A stretch of 64,000 nucleotides of DNA, from positions 1-64,000 of the forward strand of contig JAHHHD010000004.1 of NCBI GenBank assembly GCA_019359505.1, read 5' to 3'. This stretch comes from Drouetiella hepatica Uher 2000/2452. GTDB lineage: Bacteria; Cyanobacteriota; Cyanobacteriia; Elainellales; Elainellaceae. Positions 43,466 through 52,469 of the stretch are shown here, piece after piece (position 1 is the first letter of the stretch; every line of letters starts with the position of its first letter). The notes under the pieces are model-generated. The model was not told the origin of the DNA. It made no database searches and saw only the letters and a program-made list of their open reading frames with translations. The translations under genes and the position numbers were made by a program.

Positions 43466-44368
43466 GTGCTGCAGATTGAGAGGCTAAACAAAGGCTACGG
43501 CGATCGCTCTGTGCTCCAAGATCTGAGTCTGGCGATCGCACCTGGAGAAATCTATGGACTGCTGGGACCCAATGGCGCGGGCAAGACCACCACGATCAAC
43601 ATTATTTGCAATCTGCTAAAAGCCGATCGCGGTCTAGTAAAAATTGATGGTCAGCCCATTTCTGGAGCCACCCAAAAGCTGATCGGCATTGCTCCCCAGG
43701 AGAACTTGCTCTATCGCAGCCTCACCTGCGCCGAAAACCTCAACTTTTTTGCCCGAATTTACGGTCTGTCGCGGCAGACTCGCCTGAAGCAGGTGCGCTA
43801 CTGTCTGGAAGCCGTGAATTTGAGCGATCGCGCCCATAGCCCTGTAGAAACCCTGAGTGGCGGTATGCAGCGGCGGTTGAGCATGGCGATCGCTCTGGTA
43901 CATCAGCCCCGATTGGTGATTTTAGATGAACCTACGACTGGGCTAGACATTGAGGCGCGGTACGAAATTTGGGAGCTGATTCGCCAGCTTCGGCATCAGG
44001 GGACTACAGTGCTGTTGACGACCCATCTGCTCGAAGAAGCCGAGCGCCTCTGTCAGCGGATTGGTATTCTGAAGGGCGGCAAGCTGTTGGCTGAGGGCAC
44101 TTTGCCTGAACTCCAGCGGCATATCCCGGCGATCGAAATTGCGATCGTGAAAACGCCTGAAGAAGAGCAGGCGATCGATCGGGCCTTGACCCACGGCTTT
44201 ACGCCCCGGCGATACGGCAGCGATCTGGCTTTCTGGCTGCCTCAAGCCATGGAGCTATCCCAAATCTTGCAGTGTTTTCAAGGCATTCCTCTAGATTCGG
44301 TTTGTCGGCAACCTGTGCGATTAGAGCATATTTATATAGAGGTCACGCAGTTCGGGTCAGATCTATAG
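43466..44368 (+). CDS. ABC exporter ATP-binding protein
   Basis: A 300-residue ATPase subunit. Walker A GLLGPNGAGKTTTINII, Q-loop IGIAPQENLLY, signature LSGGMQRRLSMA, and Walker B LVILDEPTTGLD are all intact. The C-terminal 80 residues form an extra domain as in DrrA-type subunits. The start is GTG 43466, directly abutting the permease stop, which suggests translational coupling. A family A repeat begins within the last codons. Confidence 0.92.
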   Translation: MLQIERLNKGYGDRSVLQDLSLAIAPGEIYGLLGPNGAGKTTTINIICNLLKADRGLVKIDGQPISGATQKLIGIAPQENLLYRSLTCAENLNFFARIYGLSRQTRLKQVRYCLEAVNLSDRAHSPVETLSGGMQRRLSMAIALVHQPRLVILDEPTTGLDIEARYEIWELIRQLRHQGTTVLLTTHLLEEAERLCQRIGILKGGKLLAEGTLPELQRHIPAIEIAIVKTPEEEQAIDRALTHGFTPRRYGSDLAFWLPQAMELSQILQCFQGIPLDSVCRQPVRLEHIYIEVTQFGSDL

Positions 44369-44450
44369 CTGTCGCCAGTTTGCTTAGGACATGGCGGGGC
44401 GCTTCGCGCCCCGCCATGTGCCCGTCCTAACCGCCTTGGCGGTTGCTACA
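44364..44450 (-). repeat. Family A palindromic repeat, copy A5
   Basis: Reverse-oriented family A element starting inside the last codons of the ABC ATPase gene. Flanks are TATAGCTGTCGCCAGTTTGC and ACCGCCTTGGCGGTTGC. The stem is the shortest of the set (ACATGGCGGGGCGC against GCGCCCCGCCATGT) and the apex is GCTTCGC (44401-44407). Confidence 0.85.
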
Positions 44451-44600
44451 GACATTAAAAAATAGGGCTGAAAGATTAAGAATTCTTGATTCTTAACGCT
44501 TTCCCTCTCAGCCTTCTGGCTTTTTCCCTTTCTTTTCGTCCCCCAAACTCGATAAAATACGACCAATAGCCGAATTACTGCAATAGTCATTCCCATAATT

Positions 44601-45086
44601 ATGAGTGTAATTAGTCAGGTCATTCTCAATGCCGATGAAGAACTGCGCTATCCTAGCAGCGGCGAATTGAAGAACATTCAAGAGTTTTTGCAAACGGGTG
44701 AGCAGCGGGTACGGATCGCCGCCACGCTGGCTGAAAATGAGAAAAAGATTGTTCAAGAAGCGAGCAAGAGTCTCTGGCGCAAACGTCCTGACTTCATTGC
44801 TCCGGGGGGCAATGCCTATGGCGACAAGCAGCGCGCTCTGTGTCTGCGGGATTACGGCTGGTATCTACGTCTAGTCACCTACGGCGTACTGGCAGGCGAT
44901 AAAGGACCGATTGAGAAGATTGGGCTGATCGGCGTCAGAGAAATGTATAACTCTTTGGGTGTGCCTGTCCCTGGCATGGTGGAGTCTATTCGCTGCCTGA
45001 AGGCGGCTTCTTTGGCGCTGTTGAGCGATGCTGATGCTTCGGAGGCTTCTCCCTACTTCGACTACATGATTCAGTCGATGTCGTAG
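44601..45086 (+). CDS. apcD: Allophycocyanin alpha-B subunit (terminal emitter)
   Basis: A 161-residue phycobiliprotein, the alpha-B subunit that acts as terminal energy emitter of the phycobilisome core, towards photosystem [24 protein letters not shown], chromophore cysteine in [17 protein letters not shown] (about 81), and the Trp/Tyr substitutions near the chromophore (YGWYLR instead of MDYYLR) separate it from ApcA. It is alone, as is usual for apcD, and 18 kb from apcABC. Confidence 0.96.
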   Translation: MSVISQVILNADEELRYPSSGELKNIQEFLQTGEQRVRIAATLAENEKKIVQEASKSLWRKRPDFIAPGGNAYGDKQRALCLRDYGWYLRLVTYGVLAGDKGPIEKIGLIGVREMYNSLGVPVPGMVESIRCLKAASLALLSDADASEASPYFDYMIQSMS

Positions 45087-45189
45087 GCGATCGCCCAACT
45101 TCCCTAAACCTGAAATTTAAGGGCTGGAGGCTGAAGACTGGAGGCTAGGCATTGCGCTTTGAGCGTGTCTGGTTTGTAGACCTCGGTTT

Positions 45190-45816
45190 CTAGCCCTTGC
45201 CTGTAGGCAGAACAGATTTGACACGAAACCTGGCAAAGTATTCTTCATTTTGGCGGCTGGCGATCGAATCCTGTGCCCGTTCAAAGACAGCAGGTTCAAA
45301 GTTGGGGGTAAACTGCCGCAAAATTTCATCAGGGGTTGTGCCATGGGGCGGACCGCCGGGACGATCATGTGCCCAAAATAAGGCAATTAGCTCACCTTGA
45401 GGCTTCAAAATCGATCGCACTAGATTAACGTAGGCTTCTCGCTGAGCGGGATCGATCGCACAAAAGCAGGTGTGTTCCAAGACGTAATCAAAGCGATCGG
45501 CAAATTCTGGGTACAACCCAAAAATATCGCGCTGAAGAAACTGAGCTGACAATCCGCGAGTCTGAGCCACCTCCGCAGCACGGGCAACGGCAGAGGGTGC
45601 AAAGTCAAATCCCGTCACCTCAAAGCCTCGCTCGGCAAACAGCAGAGCGTCCTGTCCTTTGCCCGATCCCAGAACGGCGATCGATCCAGGCGGCGGCGCA
45701 TCAGCGGCATTTAGCAATCGGATAAAAGGCGGTGCGGCTTGTCCTAAGTCCCAGCGATCGGTGCCCTCCTGATAGCGACCTTCCCAAAATTCGGGTGTAC
45801 GTGTTTGATAGGACAT
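45190..45816 (-). CDS. TPMT-like class I methyltransferase
   Basis: A 208-residue SAM methyltransferase of the thiopurine/thiol methyltransferase-like type (FWEGRYQEGTDRWDLGQAAPPF at the N-terminus, SAM motif IAVLGSGKGQDALLFAERGFEVTGFDFA). FDYVLEHTCFCAIDPAQREAY is the typical post-motif segment. Homologues methylate small thiols, selenium or tellurium compounds, or are unassigned. The ATG at 45816 lies immediately next to repeat B3, so the promoter must be inside or beyond the repeat. Confidence 0.88.
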   Translation of the reverse strand: MSYQTRTPEFWEGRYQEGTDRWDLGQAAPPFIRLLNAADAPPPGSIAVLGSGKGQDALLFAERGFEVTGFDFAPSAVARAAEVAQTRGLSAQFLQRDIFGLYPEFADRFDYVLEHTCFCAIDPAQREAYVNLVRSILKPQGELIALFWAHDRPGGPPHGTTPDEILRQFTPNFEPAVFERAQDSIASRQNEEYFARFRVKSVLPTGKG

Positions 45817-45910
45817 TACGTAATTAATTTAGGACGAGTTATTTTTTGAGAGCTGCGCGGAGCACGGCTCTCAAAAAATAACTCATTGGATCTAAGTGCG
45901 TAGCGCTATG
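45817..45910 (-). repeat. Family B palindromic repeat, copy B3
   Basis: Full-length family B element in reverse orientation: TACGTAATTAATTTAGGACGAGTT on the left (matching the AACTCAATTGCGTA flank of B1), hairpin 45836-45884 with apex GCGCGGAGCA, then ATTGGATCTAAGTGCG and TAGCGCTA on the right. Two stem positions no longer pair perfectly. It covers the leader of the methyltransferase gene. Confidence 0.85.
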
Positions 45911-46057
45911 CATTTCCAAAATCGCCTCATAATACCCGCTATCCACTTTCTGCCCCGACAGTAAGCCTCTGATTGATAGTACGCTCTAGGAATTAAGCAC
46001 TGCTATAGTTTTACGGTGCTACAGCCAGGATAGCTAAGAATAACACCACGGGCAGCC

Positions 46058-47830
46058 ATGCCAAAGAACCTTCTGCACCGCCAATCTACCTTAGGTCTGA
46101 TTCTCAGTTTAGGCATAGGATTGTCGGTTTTGGTAACTTCCTTTGTTAGCAGATGGGAGGCATCTAATCGGCAGCTTCGCTTTCAACGGCAAATTGAAAA
46201 CTTGGCGACCGCCCTTCAGCGCAGCCTCAACCGATATACGGACTTGCTGGCATTCTTGAGCGATTACTATAAGGTGGAGCAATCTCCCGTCGATCGCCAA
46301 GCTTTTGCCAGTTTTGTGGAACGATCGCTTCAAACTTATTCTGGCATTCAGGCTTTGGAATGGGCACCTGTAGTGCCGCAAGCCAATCGTCTGTCCTACG
46401 AACAAACCGTACAGTCAGAAGGCTATCCCCGCTTCAATATCACTGAATTAGGGGGAGACGGCAGTTTGGTGAGGGCTGTTCAGCGTCCCTACTATGTTCC
46501 TGTCACCTATGTGGAGCCGTTCGTAGGCAATGAGTCTGCGTTAGGATATGACCTTTACTCTAATGTGACTCGCGCTGCCGCGATCGCGCAGTCCAGAGAC
46601 ACGGGCAGCATAACCGCTACTGGACGAATTCGGCTAGTTCAGGAAAAACGTAATCAGTTTGGTTTTCTGGTATTTCAGCCAATTTATCAAGCTCAAAATG
46701 ATCAGGCACCTGCCCTGCGTCGCCAGCAGTTCACAGGGGTATTGCTGGGTGTGTTTCGCATATCTGATGTTGTGGAAGAATCTCTGCAGGACTTGCAGTA
46801 CGAGATTGACTTTACGGTATACGATCGGAGCGCCAACCCCGCAGAACAGTTTTTAGGACGATATGATGCGGCTCGCAAGCAGGTCGTTGCCAGCCAGAAT
46901 CAGTCAGGTCAGAAGCAATCAAGCCAGAATCAGTCATCAGTTAACGGAATACAGCCTTTCTGCCCTTCTGCTGAGAGCTGCACACAGACTTTAACCGTAG
47001 GACAGCGGCAGTGGTCGATCGTCTTTTCGCCCTCCGTTGGCTATACCGGAACGCAATATGGAGCGATCGCGACGCTGATGACCGGATTGCTACTGACCAG
47101 CGGTTTAGTGCTGTTTTTGCATCAGTTGAATCGTGAATTAGAACAAACTCAAAGTTTGAGCAACTTACGGTTTCGCTTTTTCTCGATGGCATCCCACGAA
47201 CTGCGAACGCCCCTCAGCACTATCCTGCTCTCCAGCGAATCGCTGCAGATCAACCACAATCAGCTCACAGAGGCACAGAAGCAAACCAACATTCAGCGAA
47301 TTCATCTGACAGCAAAGCGGATGAGCCAGCAGATTGCAGATTTATTGATGTTGACGCGGGCAGAGGTGGGGAAATTGGAATTTCACCCAGAGTTACTGGA
47401 TCTAGAATGCTTCTGCCAGCAGGTTATGGAAGAGACGCAGCTAGGCATCAGCCAACCCATTCAGTTTACGAATGCAGGACAGCCAATCAAAGCCTTTCTA
47501 GATAAGAATTTGCTGCGATCGCTCCTCACCAATCTGCTCTCGAATGCGGCAAAATATTCATCTCCCGATGCCCCCATCCAACTTAGGTTAAGCGCCGATC
47601 TAGATAGGGCAATCATTCAGATTAGCGATCGCGGCATTGGCATTCCCGCCGCAGATCAACCCCGCATTTGTGACCCCTTTTATCGAGGCAGCAATGTAGG
47701 AGATGCAACTGGAACAGGATTGGGATTGGCAGTAGTAAAAACCTGCGTTGAACTGCATCGAGGGATATGGGCGATCGAGAGTCAGATCAATGAGGGAACC
47801 ACCATAACAGTACGGCTACCCCTAGAGTAG
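46058..47830 (+). CDS. CHASE-domain sensor histidine kinase
   Basis: A 590-residue membrane histidine kinase. Helix 1 (about 12-30) and helix 2 (about 335-355) flank a periplasmic CHASE domain (about 70-230, with FVERSLQTYSGIQALEWAP, GYPRFNITELGGDG and ALGYDLYSNVTRAAAIAQSRD). This is followed by HisKA with the phospho-His in SMASHELRTPLSTIL (about 377). HATPase motifs are NLLSNAAKYSSPDAPI, IQISDRGIGIPAADQPRICDPFYRG and GTGLGLAVVKT. The ligand is unknown. The Gln/Ser-rich stretch near 275-295 is low complexity. No response regulator is adjacent on the same strand; an OmpR-type regulator lies about 3 kb away beyond an ABC importer. Confidence 0.92.
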   Translation: MPKNLLHRQSTLGLILSLGIGLSVLVTSFVSRWEASNRQLRFQRQIENLATALQRSLNRYTDLLAFLSDYYKVEQSPVDRQAFASFVERSLQTYSGIQALEWAPVVPQANRLSYEQTVQSEGYPRFNITELGGDGSLVRAVQRPYYVPVTYVEPFVGNESALGYDLYSNVTRAAAIAQSRDTGSITATGRIRLVQEKRNQFGFLVFQPIYQAQNDQAPALRRQQFTGVLLGVFRISDVVEESLQDLQYEIDFTVYDRSANPAEQFLGRYDAARKQVVASQNQSGQKQSSQNQSSVNGIQPFCPSAESCTQTLTVGQRQWSIVFSPSVGYTGTQYGAIATLMTGLLLTSGLVLFLHQLNRELEQTQSLSNLRFRFFSMASHELRTPLSTILLSSESLQINHNQLTEAQKQTNIQRIHLTAKRMSQQIADLLMLTRAEVGKLEFHPELLDLECFCQQVMEETQLGISQPIQFTNAGQPIKAFLDKNLLRSLLTNLLSNAAKYSSPDAPIQLRLSADLDRAIIQISDRGIGIPAADQPRICDPFYRGSNVGDATGTGLGLAVVKTCVELHRGIWAIESQINEGTTITVRLPLE

Positions 47831-47843
47831 AACCCTCTGCCGA

Positions 47844-48647
47844 CTATTTGCCACTCCAGTGAATGAACCGTTTTTCTACTAGCAGAAACAGCATATTAAG
47901 GAAATATCCTAGAATGCCTGTGATCAGAATTGAGGCGTACATATCTTTAACGTTGAGAACCTGCTGAGCATCAATAATCCGTTTCCCCAGCCCTTGCTCA
48001 GTGCCAATGAACATCTCGGCAACAATCACAATCACGAGTGAAATACTGATACCGCTCCGTAACCCAATAAAGGTTTGCGGTAGGCTTTCCAACAGCAATA
48101 CATCTTTAAACACTCGCCAACGATTCGCGCCCATCACCTTTGCCGCGAGGATACGCGACTGCTTGGCGTTAATTACGCCATAGGCGCTGTTGAACACAAT
48201 CAATAGGAACGCGCTAAAGGCAGCAATGACGACTTTAGAAAAATCGCTCACGCCAAAAAAGAGAATGAACATGGGAATCAGCGCGCTTGCAGGCGTGGAA
48301 CGGAAGAAGTCAATTAAAAACTCGAAGCTGCGATAGAGCTTTTCAGAACTACCCAACGCCACACCTATTGGCACGCCTACAGCCGCCGCCATGAAGAAGG
48401 CGCTAAAGGTTCGCAGCACGGTGGCAATAAAGTCAGGCAGCATTGTACCCGTCAGCATTCCGGTGATCAGGGTGCCGAGGGTGGCGATCGGCGTAGGCAG
48501 CAGTACGGGGTTAACAAACCCGGAGATCGCAATTAGCCACCAAACTCCGAACAGCGCCAGTACACCAATTAGCGGCAATAGCTGATCGGCACGAGCAAGA
48601 GAGAATTTTTGAATGCGATTAGATGAACGAACGCTTGAAGCAGTCAT
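47844..48647 (-). CDS. ABC importer permease, SsuC/NrtB/TauC-like
   Basis: A 267-residue inner-membrane permease of the nitrate/sulfonate/taurine family. It has six predicted helices and the EAA-type loop (NAKQSRILAAKVMGANRWRVFKDVLLLESLPQTFIGLR). Its start overlaps the ATPase stop by 4 bp (ATGA). It is the last gene of the importer operon, and its stop is 13 bp from the stop of the converging kinase gene. Confidence 0.9.
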   Translation of the reverse strand: MTASSVRSSNRIQKFSLARADQLLPLIGVLALFGVWWLIAISGFVNPVLLPTPIATLGTLITGMLTGTMLPDFIATVLRTFSAFFMAAAVGVPIGVALGSSEKLYRSFEFLIDFFRSTPASALIPMFILFFGVSDFSKVVIAAFSAFLLIVFNSAYGVINAKQSRILAAKVMGANRWRVFKDVLLLESLPQTFIGLRSGISISLVIVIVAEMFIGTEQGLGKRIIDAQQVLNVKDMYASILITGILGYFLNMLFLLVEKRFIHWSGK

Positions 48648-49438
48648 TTCCGCATCTCCTGACGAAAGATTTCTAAACAGTGACGGCTAGTTTCAATAAA
48701 TTCGGGAGAGGTGAGAGTATCGGGAGTGCGAGGACGGGGAACTTGGAAGGGGACGGCTTCTACCAGATGCGTAGGACGCTTGCTGAGCAGCAGAACCGTA
48801 TCTGCCAGGAACACCGCTTCTTCCAAGTTGTGAACGACCATGAGCATGGGGATGCCCGTTGCCATGAAGATTTCCTGGAGCTTGTCACGGACAAATAGGG
48901 TCGTTTCAAAATCTAGCGCCGAGAAGGGTTCATCCAGAAACAGCACTTCTGGATCAGCAACTAGCGCCCGCAGAATCGACACCAACTGCTGCTGTCCCCC
49001 AGAGAAACTGTAGGGATAGCGTTTCAGATCAAGACGAATATTGAAGGTGCTGATTAAGCGCTCGACGCGATCGCGACATTCTGGCTCTGGCATTCCTTTA
49101 ACCCGGAGCGGATACGCAATATTGTCATAGGCACTCATCCAGGGAAACATGGAATCCCGGTAGTTTTGAAACACATAGCCAATCTTGGCGCGGCGAATCG
49201 GCTTGCCATGAATCCGAATCTCACCGCGATCGATGGGAATCAATCCACTGATCATGTTAATTAGCGTAGACTTACCGCATCCATTAGGGCCAAAAACGGA
49301 TACCAACTGGTTATTGGGTAAATCGAGGTTGAAGTCCTCGTACAGCGGTTGCCCTGCAAACGACTTGCACAAGCCCTGCACAGAAATGAAATGTTCGGGT
49401 GGGGCAATGGTGGGCGTGAGTACGGCATCTCTCGTCAT
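48644..49438 (-). CDS. ABC importer ATPase, SsuB/NrtD/TauB-like
   Basis: A 264-residue ATPase. Walker A FGPNGCGKSTLINMI, signature FSGGQQQLVS, Walker B VLFLDEPFSALD, and H-loop VVHNLEEAV are intact. ATG 49438 is preferred to an in-frame ATG at 49498, which would abut the binding-protein stop; the latter cannot be excluded. Confidence 0.9.
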   Translation of the reverse strand: MTRDAVLTPTIAPPEHFISVQGLCKSFAGQPLYEDFNLDLPNNQLVSVFGPNGCGKSTLINMISGLIPIDRGEIRIHGKPIRRAKIGYVFQNYRDSMFPWMSAYDNIAYPLRVKGMPEPECRDRVERLISTFNIRLDLKRYPYSFSGGQQQLVSILRALVADPEVLFLDEPFSALDFETTLFVRDKLQEIFMATGIPMLMVVHNLEEAVFLADTVLLLSKRPTHLVEAVPFQVPRPRTPDTLTSPEFIETSRHCLEIFRQEMRK

Positions 49439-49498
49439 AATAAGTTTTCCCAGAATAAGGGTCTTCAGCGTGTCTCCAGATGAATCGAACGTGAACAA

Positions 49499-50524
49499 TT
49501 AAGCAGGTTTGTACATCAGGCTGGCAACATCAACCTGCTTCGAGAACACCTTTTTATCGGTCATAAAATCAAAGAATTTCTGAAAATAGCTGACGTCTTC
49601 TGGCTTGAATTCGTCATACAGGGTATAGGCAACAAGGGGCACTTTCTGCACTAGCTCCCCTTCGATCGCGGTATAACCCACAAGATATTGCCGCACCTCA
49701 TCGGGTTTATCGCGAATCTCTTGCACAGCGCGGCGGTATGCCTCTATATAGGTTTTGGTGGTAGAGGGATATTGTTCAATAAACTTGCTGCTGAGGACTG
49801 CTGCCCCGCCAAACCAGGGCGCTTTTGCATTCCCTAAAATGTATTTGGAGACTACCCCATATTCCAAAACGCGGGTGATTCCTTTCATATCACCAACGGT
49901 ACCTGTGGGTTCCAAAGTGTAAGCCGCATCAATTTGTCCAGACTCGATCGCCGCCACATGCTGCCGAATCTCAAGCTGCTGCACTTGAGGATCTGAAACC
50001 CCTGCTTTGACCAAAACTTCCTGGGCGATCGCCAGATTTTGTGCCCCTGGCCCAGATGCCAGTTTCTTACCTTTCAGATCAGCGATCGAGCGAATCGGGC
50101 TGTCTTTCGCCACGATCACCTGCTCCAGCTTGTATTCTGCACTGCTGGGATTGGCTGCAATAATCTTGAACAACCCCGGTGACGCAATTTCTGATAACCC
50201 TAGGGCACCGCTAGCGACCCCATTCCCCGTGCCCTGGAGCCGTCCTGCAATCAGAGACTCAGCCACCTGGTTAGCCGAGGCAAATTTCACCACCTCCACA
50301 TCTAGCCCCGCCTCTTTGAAATATCCCTTCTTTTCAGCAATAAATAAAGGTAACCCAGCTGCAACGGGCCAAAATCCAATCGAAATTTTACCGGGATTCT
50401 CTGAGTTTGTTGCACCTGCGATCGTAGCGGGTGATTGAGCTTGAGGTTGCGTACAGCCGTGAGCTGCGATCGCTACTGCTGCACCTGCACTCACTTGAAG
50501 AAAATGTCGTCTGTGGATCTTCAT
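49499..50524 (-). CDS. ABC importer substrate-binding protein (SsuA/NMT1-like)
   Basis: A 341-residue exported binding protein. The leader has a twin-arginine-like RRHFLQVSAG and a lipobox-like AAHGC. The mature part is of the SsuA/THI5 type: ISIGFWPVAAGLPLFIAEKKGYFKEAGLDVEVVKF, DLKGKKLASGPGAQNLA, and IDAAYTLEPTG. Candidate ligands are sulfonates, nitrate-like or thiamine-precursor-like molecules; the sequence does not decide. ATG 50524 is chosen over a start ten codons upstream because of the signal peptide. Confidence 0.9.
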   Translation of the reverse strand: MKIHRRHFLQVSAGAAVAIAAHGCTQPQAQSPATIAGATNSENPGKISIGFWPVAAGLPLFIAEKKGYFKEAGLDVEVVKFASANQVAESLIAGRLQGTGNGVASGALGLSEIASPGLFKIIAANPSSAEYKLEQVIVAKDSPIRSIADLKGKKLASGPGAQNLAIAQEVLVKAGVSDPQVQQLEIRQHVAAIESGQIDAAYTLEPTGTVGDMKGITRVLEYGVVSKYILGNAKAPWFGGAAVLSSKFIEQYPSTTKTYIEAYRRAVQEIRDKPDEVRQYLVGYTAIEGELVQKVPLVAYTLYDEFKPEDVSYFQKFFDFMTDKKVFSKQVDVASLMYKPA

Positions 50525-50804
50525 GGGCTTCACCTTTACAGTGGATAAAATCAAGGTTAGAATTGCATCAAAAGATACAAAAAGCGATTCATAAATTTGT
50601 ATCCCTCTCCCTTCTCCGATGCGAAATCACCTCTCGAAAGTTAAGCATCAGCGTATAGATCTAACCTGTATATTTCAGGGATGCTTTCGTGGAGAAATCG
50701 TGGAGAATGTCAGGGTTTCTTGAAGAATTCAAAGCTCATTCAGAGCGAATACTGATATTCATCGCCCTGAGTGCATCTTGTATTTAAAAACGCAAGTGCT
50801 TCGC

Positions 50805-51482
50805 TTAATCTAGGCTTTTTAGGCGATATCCCACGCCATGCACCGTTTCAATCAGATCTCTTGGCGCGCCTGCGGTTTTGAGCTTTGCTCGTAAGTTCTT
50901 AATATAAGTTTTGATAGTGTCTTCTTCTGGACACTCTTGCCATGTCCAAACGCTTTCAATCATGGCCGCTCGACTCAAGACGCGCTTGCCATATCGGAGC
51001 AGCGTTTCTAACAGCGCAAACTCTTTAGCCGTGAGGCGGATCGGCGATCGCCCATACATGACTTCATAGCTCCCCGGATCAAGCGACAGATCGCCCCATC
51101 GTAAAACGGGAGAGGTGCCAGATTGCCCACGACGCAGCAAAGCCCGAATTTGCGCCAGCAGTTCCTGCAAATTCAGCGGCTTCACCATATAGGCATCTGC
51201 ACCTGCATCTAGCCCTATTACCTTATCGAGGCTTGTATCACGGGCAGTGAGCATGAGAACAGGGGAAGAGCAACCGCGATCGCGCAACCGCTCACAAAGG
51301 CGAATGCCATCTAGCTTCGGCAGGGTCACGTCCATCAAGATCAAGTCATAGGCAAATGCCTGTGTCTTTTCCCATGCAGATTCACCGTCTCTGGCGCAAT
51401 CCACAATGTATCGCTGTAGGCTAAGTGCTTCAGTCAGAGATTCTGCCAATTGGCTATCGTCTTCCACTAACAGAATCCGCAT
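50805..51482 (-). CDS. OmpR-type response regulator
   Basis: A 225-residue two-component regulator. The receiver domain (1-115) has the phospho-acceptor Asp in DLILMDVTLPKLDG (about 51) and the Lys in YMVKPLNLQELL. The OmpR/PhoB winged helix (130-225) includes TAKEFALLETLL and IKTYIKNLRAKL. Its upstream and downstream spacers are 170-280 bp, so it is probably monocistronic. Its partner kinase is unknown; the CHASE kinase on the other side of the importer operon is a candidate. Confidence 0.92.
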   Translation of the reverse strand: MRILLVEDDSQLAESLTEALSLQRYIVDCARDGESAWEKTQAFAYDLILMDVTLPKLDGIRLCERLRDRGCSSPVLMLTARDTSLDKVIGLDAGADAYMVKPLNLQELLAQIRALLRRGQSGTSPVLRWGDLSLDPGSYEVMYGRSPIRLTAKEFALLETLLRYGKRVLSRAAMIESVWTWQECPEEDTIKTYIKNLRAKLKTAGAPRDLIETVHGVGYRLKSLD

Positions 51483-51655
51483 CGTCTAGCCTGTTGCATT
51501 AAGATCAAAGGCGCTGAGTTTAAAGGCACATTTTCTGACTTTACATTGGGAAATATATCCTGGAAAATCCAGAAGTTTAGCAATGTCAAAGTACAAACCT
51601 TGCAAATCTATCCTTCTACAAAAAGTACCGTGAAATTGTGACCCACCCTACATAT

Positions 51656-52366
51656 TTAGACATAGCGACCCCCACCATCTAAATGCAAAACTTCACCCGT
51701 GATAAAGCCAGAAGTCATTAAAAATAGAATGGACTGAGCAGCCTCACTCGCTGTGCCAATACGCTGGGTCGGCAATGTTGCAGCTTGAGCTTTGACTACA
51801 CCTTCATACTGGTCTGCAAAGGCGGCTTGGAGCAAAGGCGTATCGATATAGCCAGGGGCGATCGCATTCACCCGTATCGGTGCCAGTTCTAACGCCAACG
51901 ATCGAGTCATGGCTTCAATTCCACCTACAGCCGCCGCGACGATCGACATTCCAGCAATGGGACGAGAGGAAAATAGCCCTGACATCAATGTGATTGAACC
52001 GCCTGACATTTTGGGAGCCGCATGACGCACAGCATAAACTGCACCCCAAATCCGTTCATCAATTGGTCGTGCCAACTGTTCCAGTGGAGTTCCTACGACT
52101 GTCCCCGACGCTAGACTCGCACCCAATACAACGAGATGATCGACGTGATCAAAAGCTTCCATCAACTGCTGCACACTAGATTCTTGAGCAATATCCACGA
52201 TTGCTATTGTGACATTACCGAGTTCTTTGGCAGCTTGCTCTAGCTTAATCAGATTGCGCCCCGTAATTGTGACGATCGCACCCTGCTTTTTTGCCCATTG
52301 TGCAGTCTCAAAACCGATCCCAGAACTACCGCCAATAATCACTACGTTTTGGTTTTCTAATTGCAT
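51656..52366 (-). CDS. SDR family oxidoreductase
   Basis: A 236-residue short-chain dehydrogenase. NAD(P) motif NVVIIGGSSGIGFETAQWAKKQG. The region that usually holds the SxnYxxxK triad reads SGLFSSRPIAGMSIVAAAVGGIEAMTRSLALELAPIRVN, where the Tyr and Lys appear absent (SIVAAAVGGI instead of YxASK), as in some atypical SDRs. The C-terminus (FITGEVLHLDGGGRYV) is standard. It is divergent from the LysR gene 103 bp away and is its likely target. Confidence 0.85.
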   Translation of the reverse strand: MQLENQNVVIIGGSSGIGFETAQWAKKQGAIVTITGRNLIKLEQAAKELGNVTIAIVDIAQESSVQQLMEAFDHVDHLVVLGASLASGTVVGTPLEQLARPIDERIWGAVYAVRHAAPKMSGGSITLMSGLFSSRPIAGMSIVAAAVGGIEAMTRSLALELAPIRVNAIAPGYIDTPLLQAAFADQYEGVVKAQAATLPTQRIGTASEAAQSILFLMTSGFITGEVLHLDGGGRYV

Positions 52367-52469
52367 TGTGCATAACCTTTACTGCTTACATCTTGAAGAT
52401 AAAAGCAGATTATTATATTGTCTAATTGATTATTACTATGAGCATTATCACTATGATGAATGACGAGCA

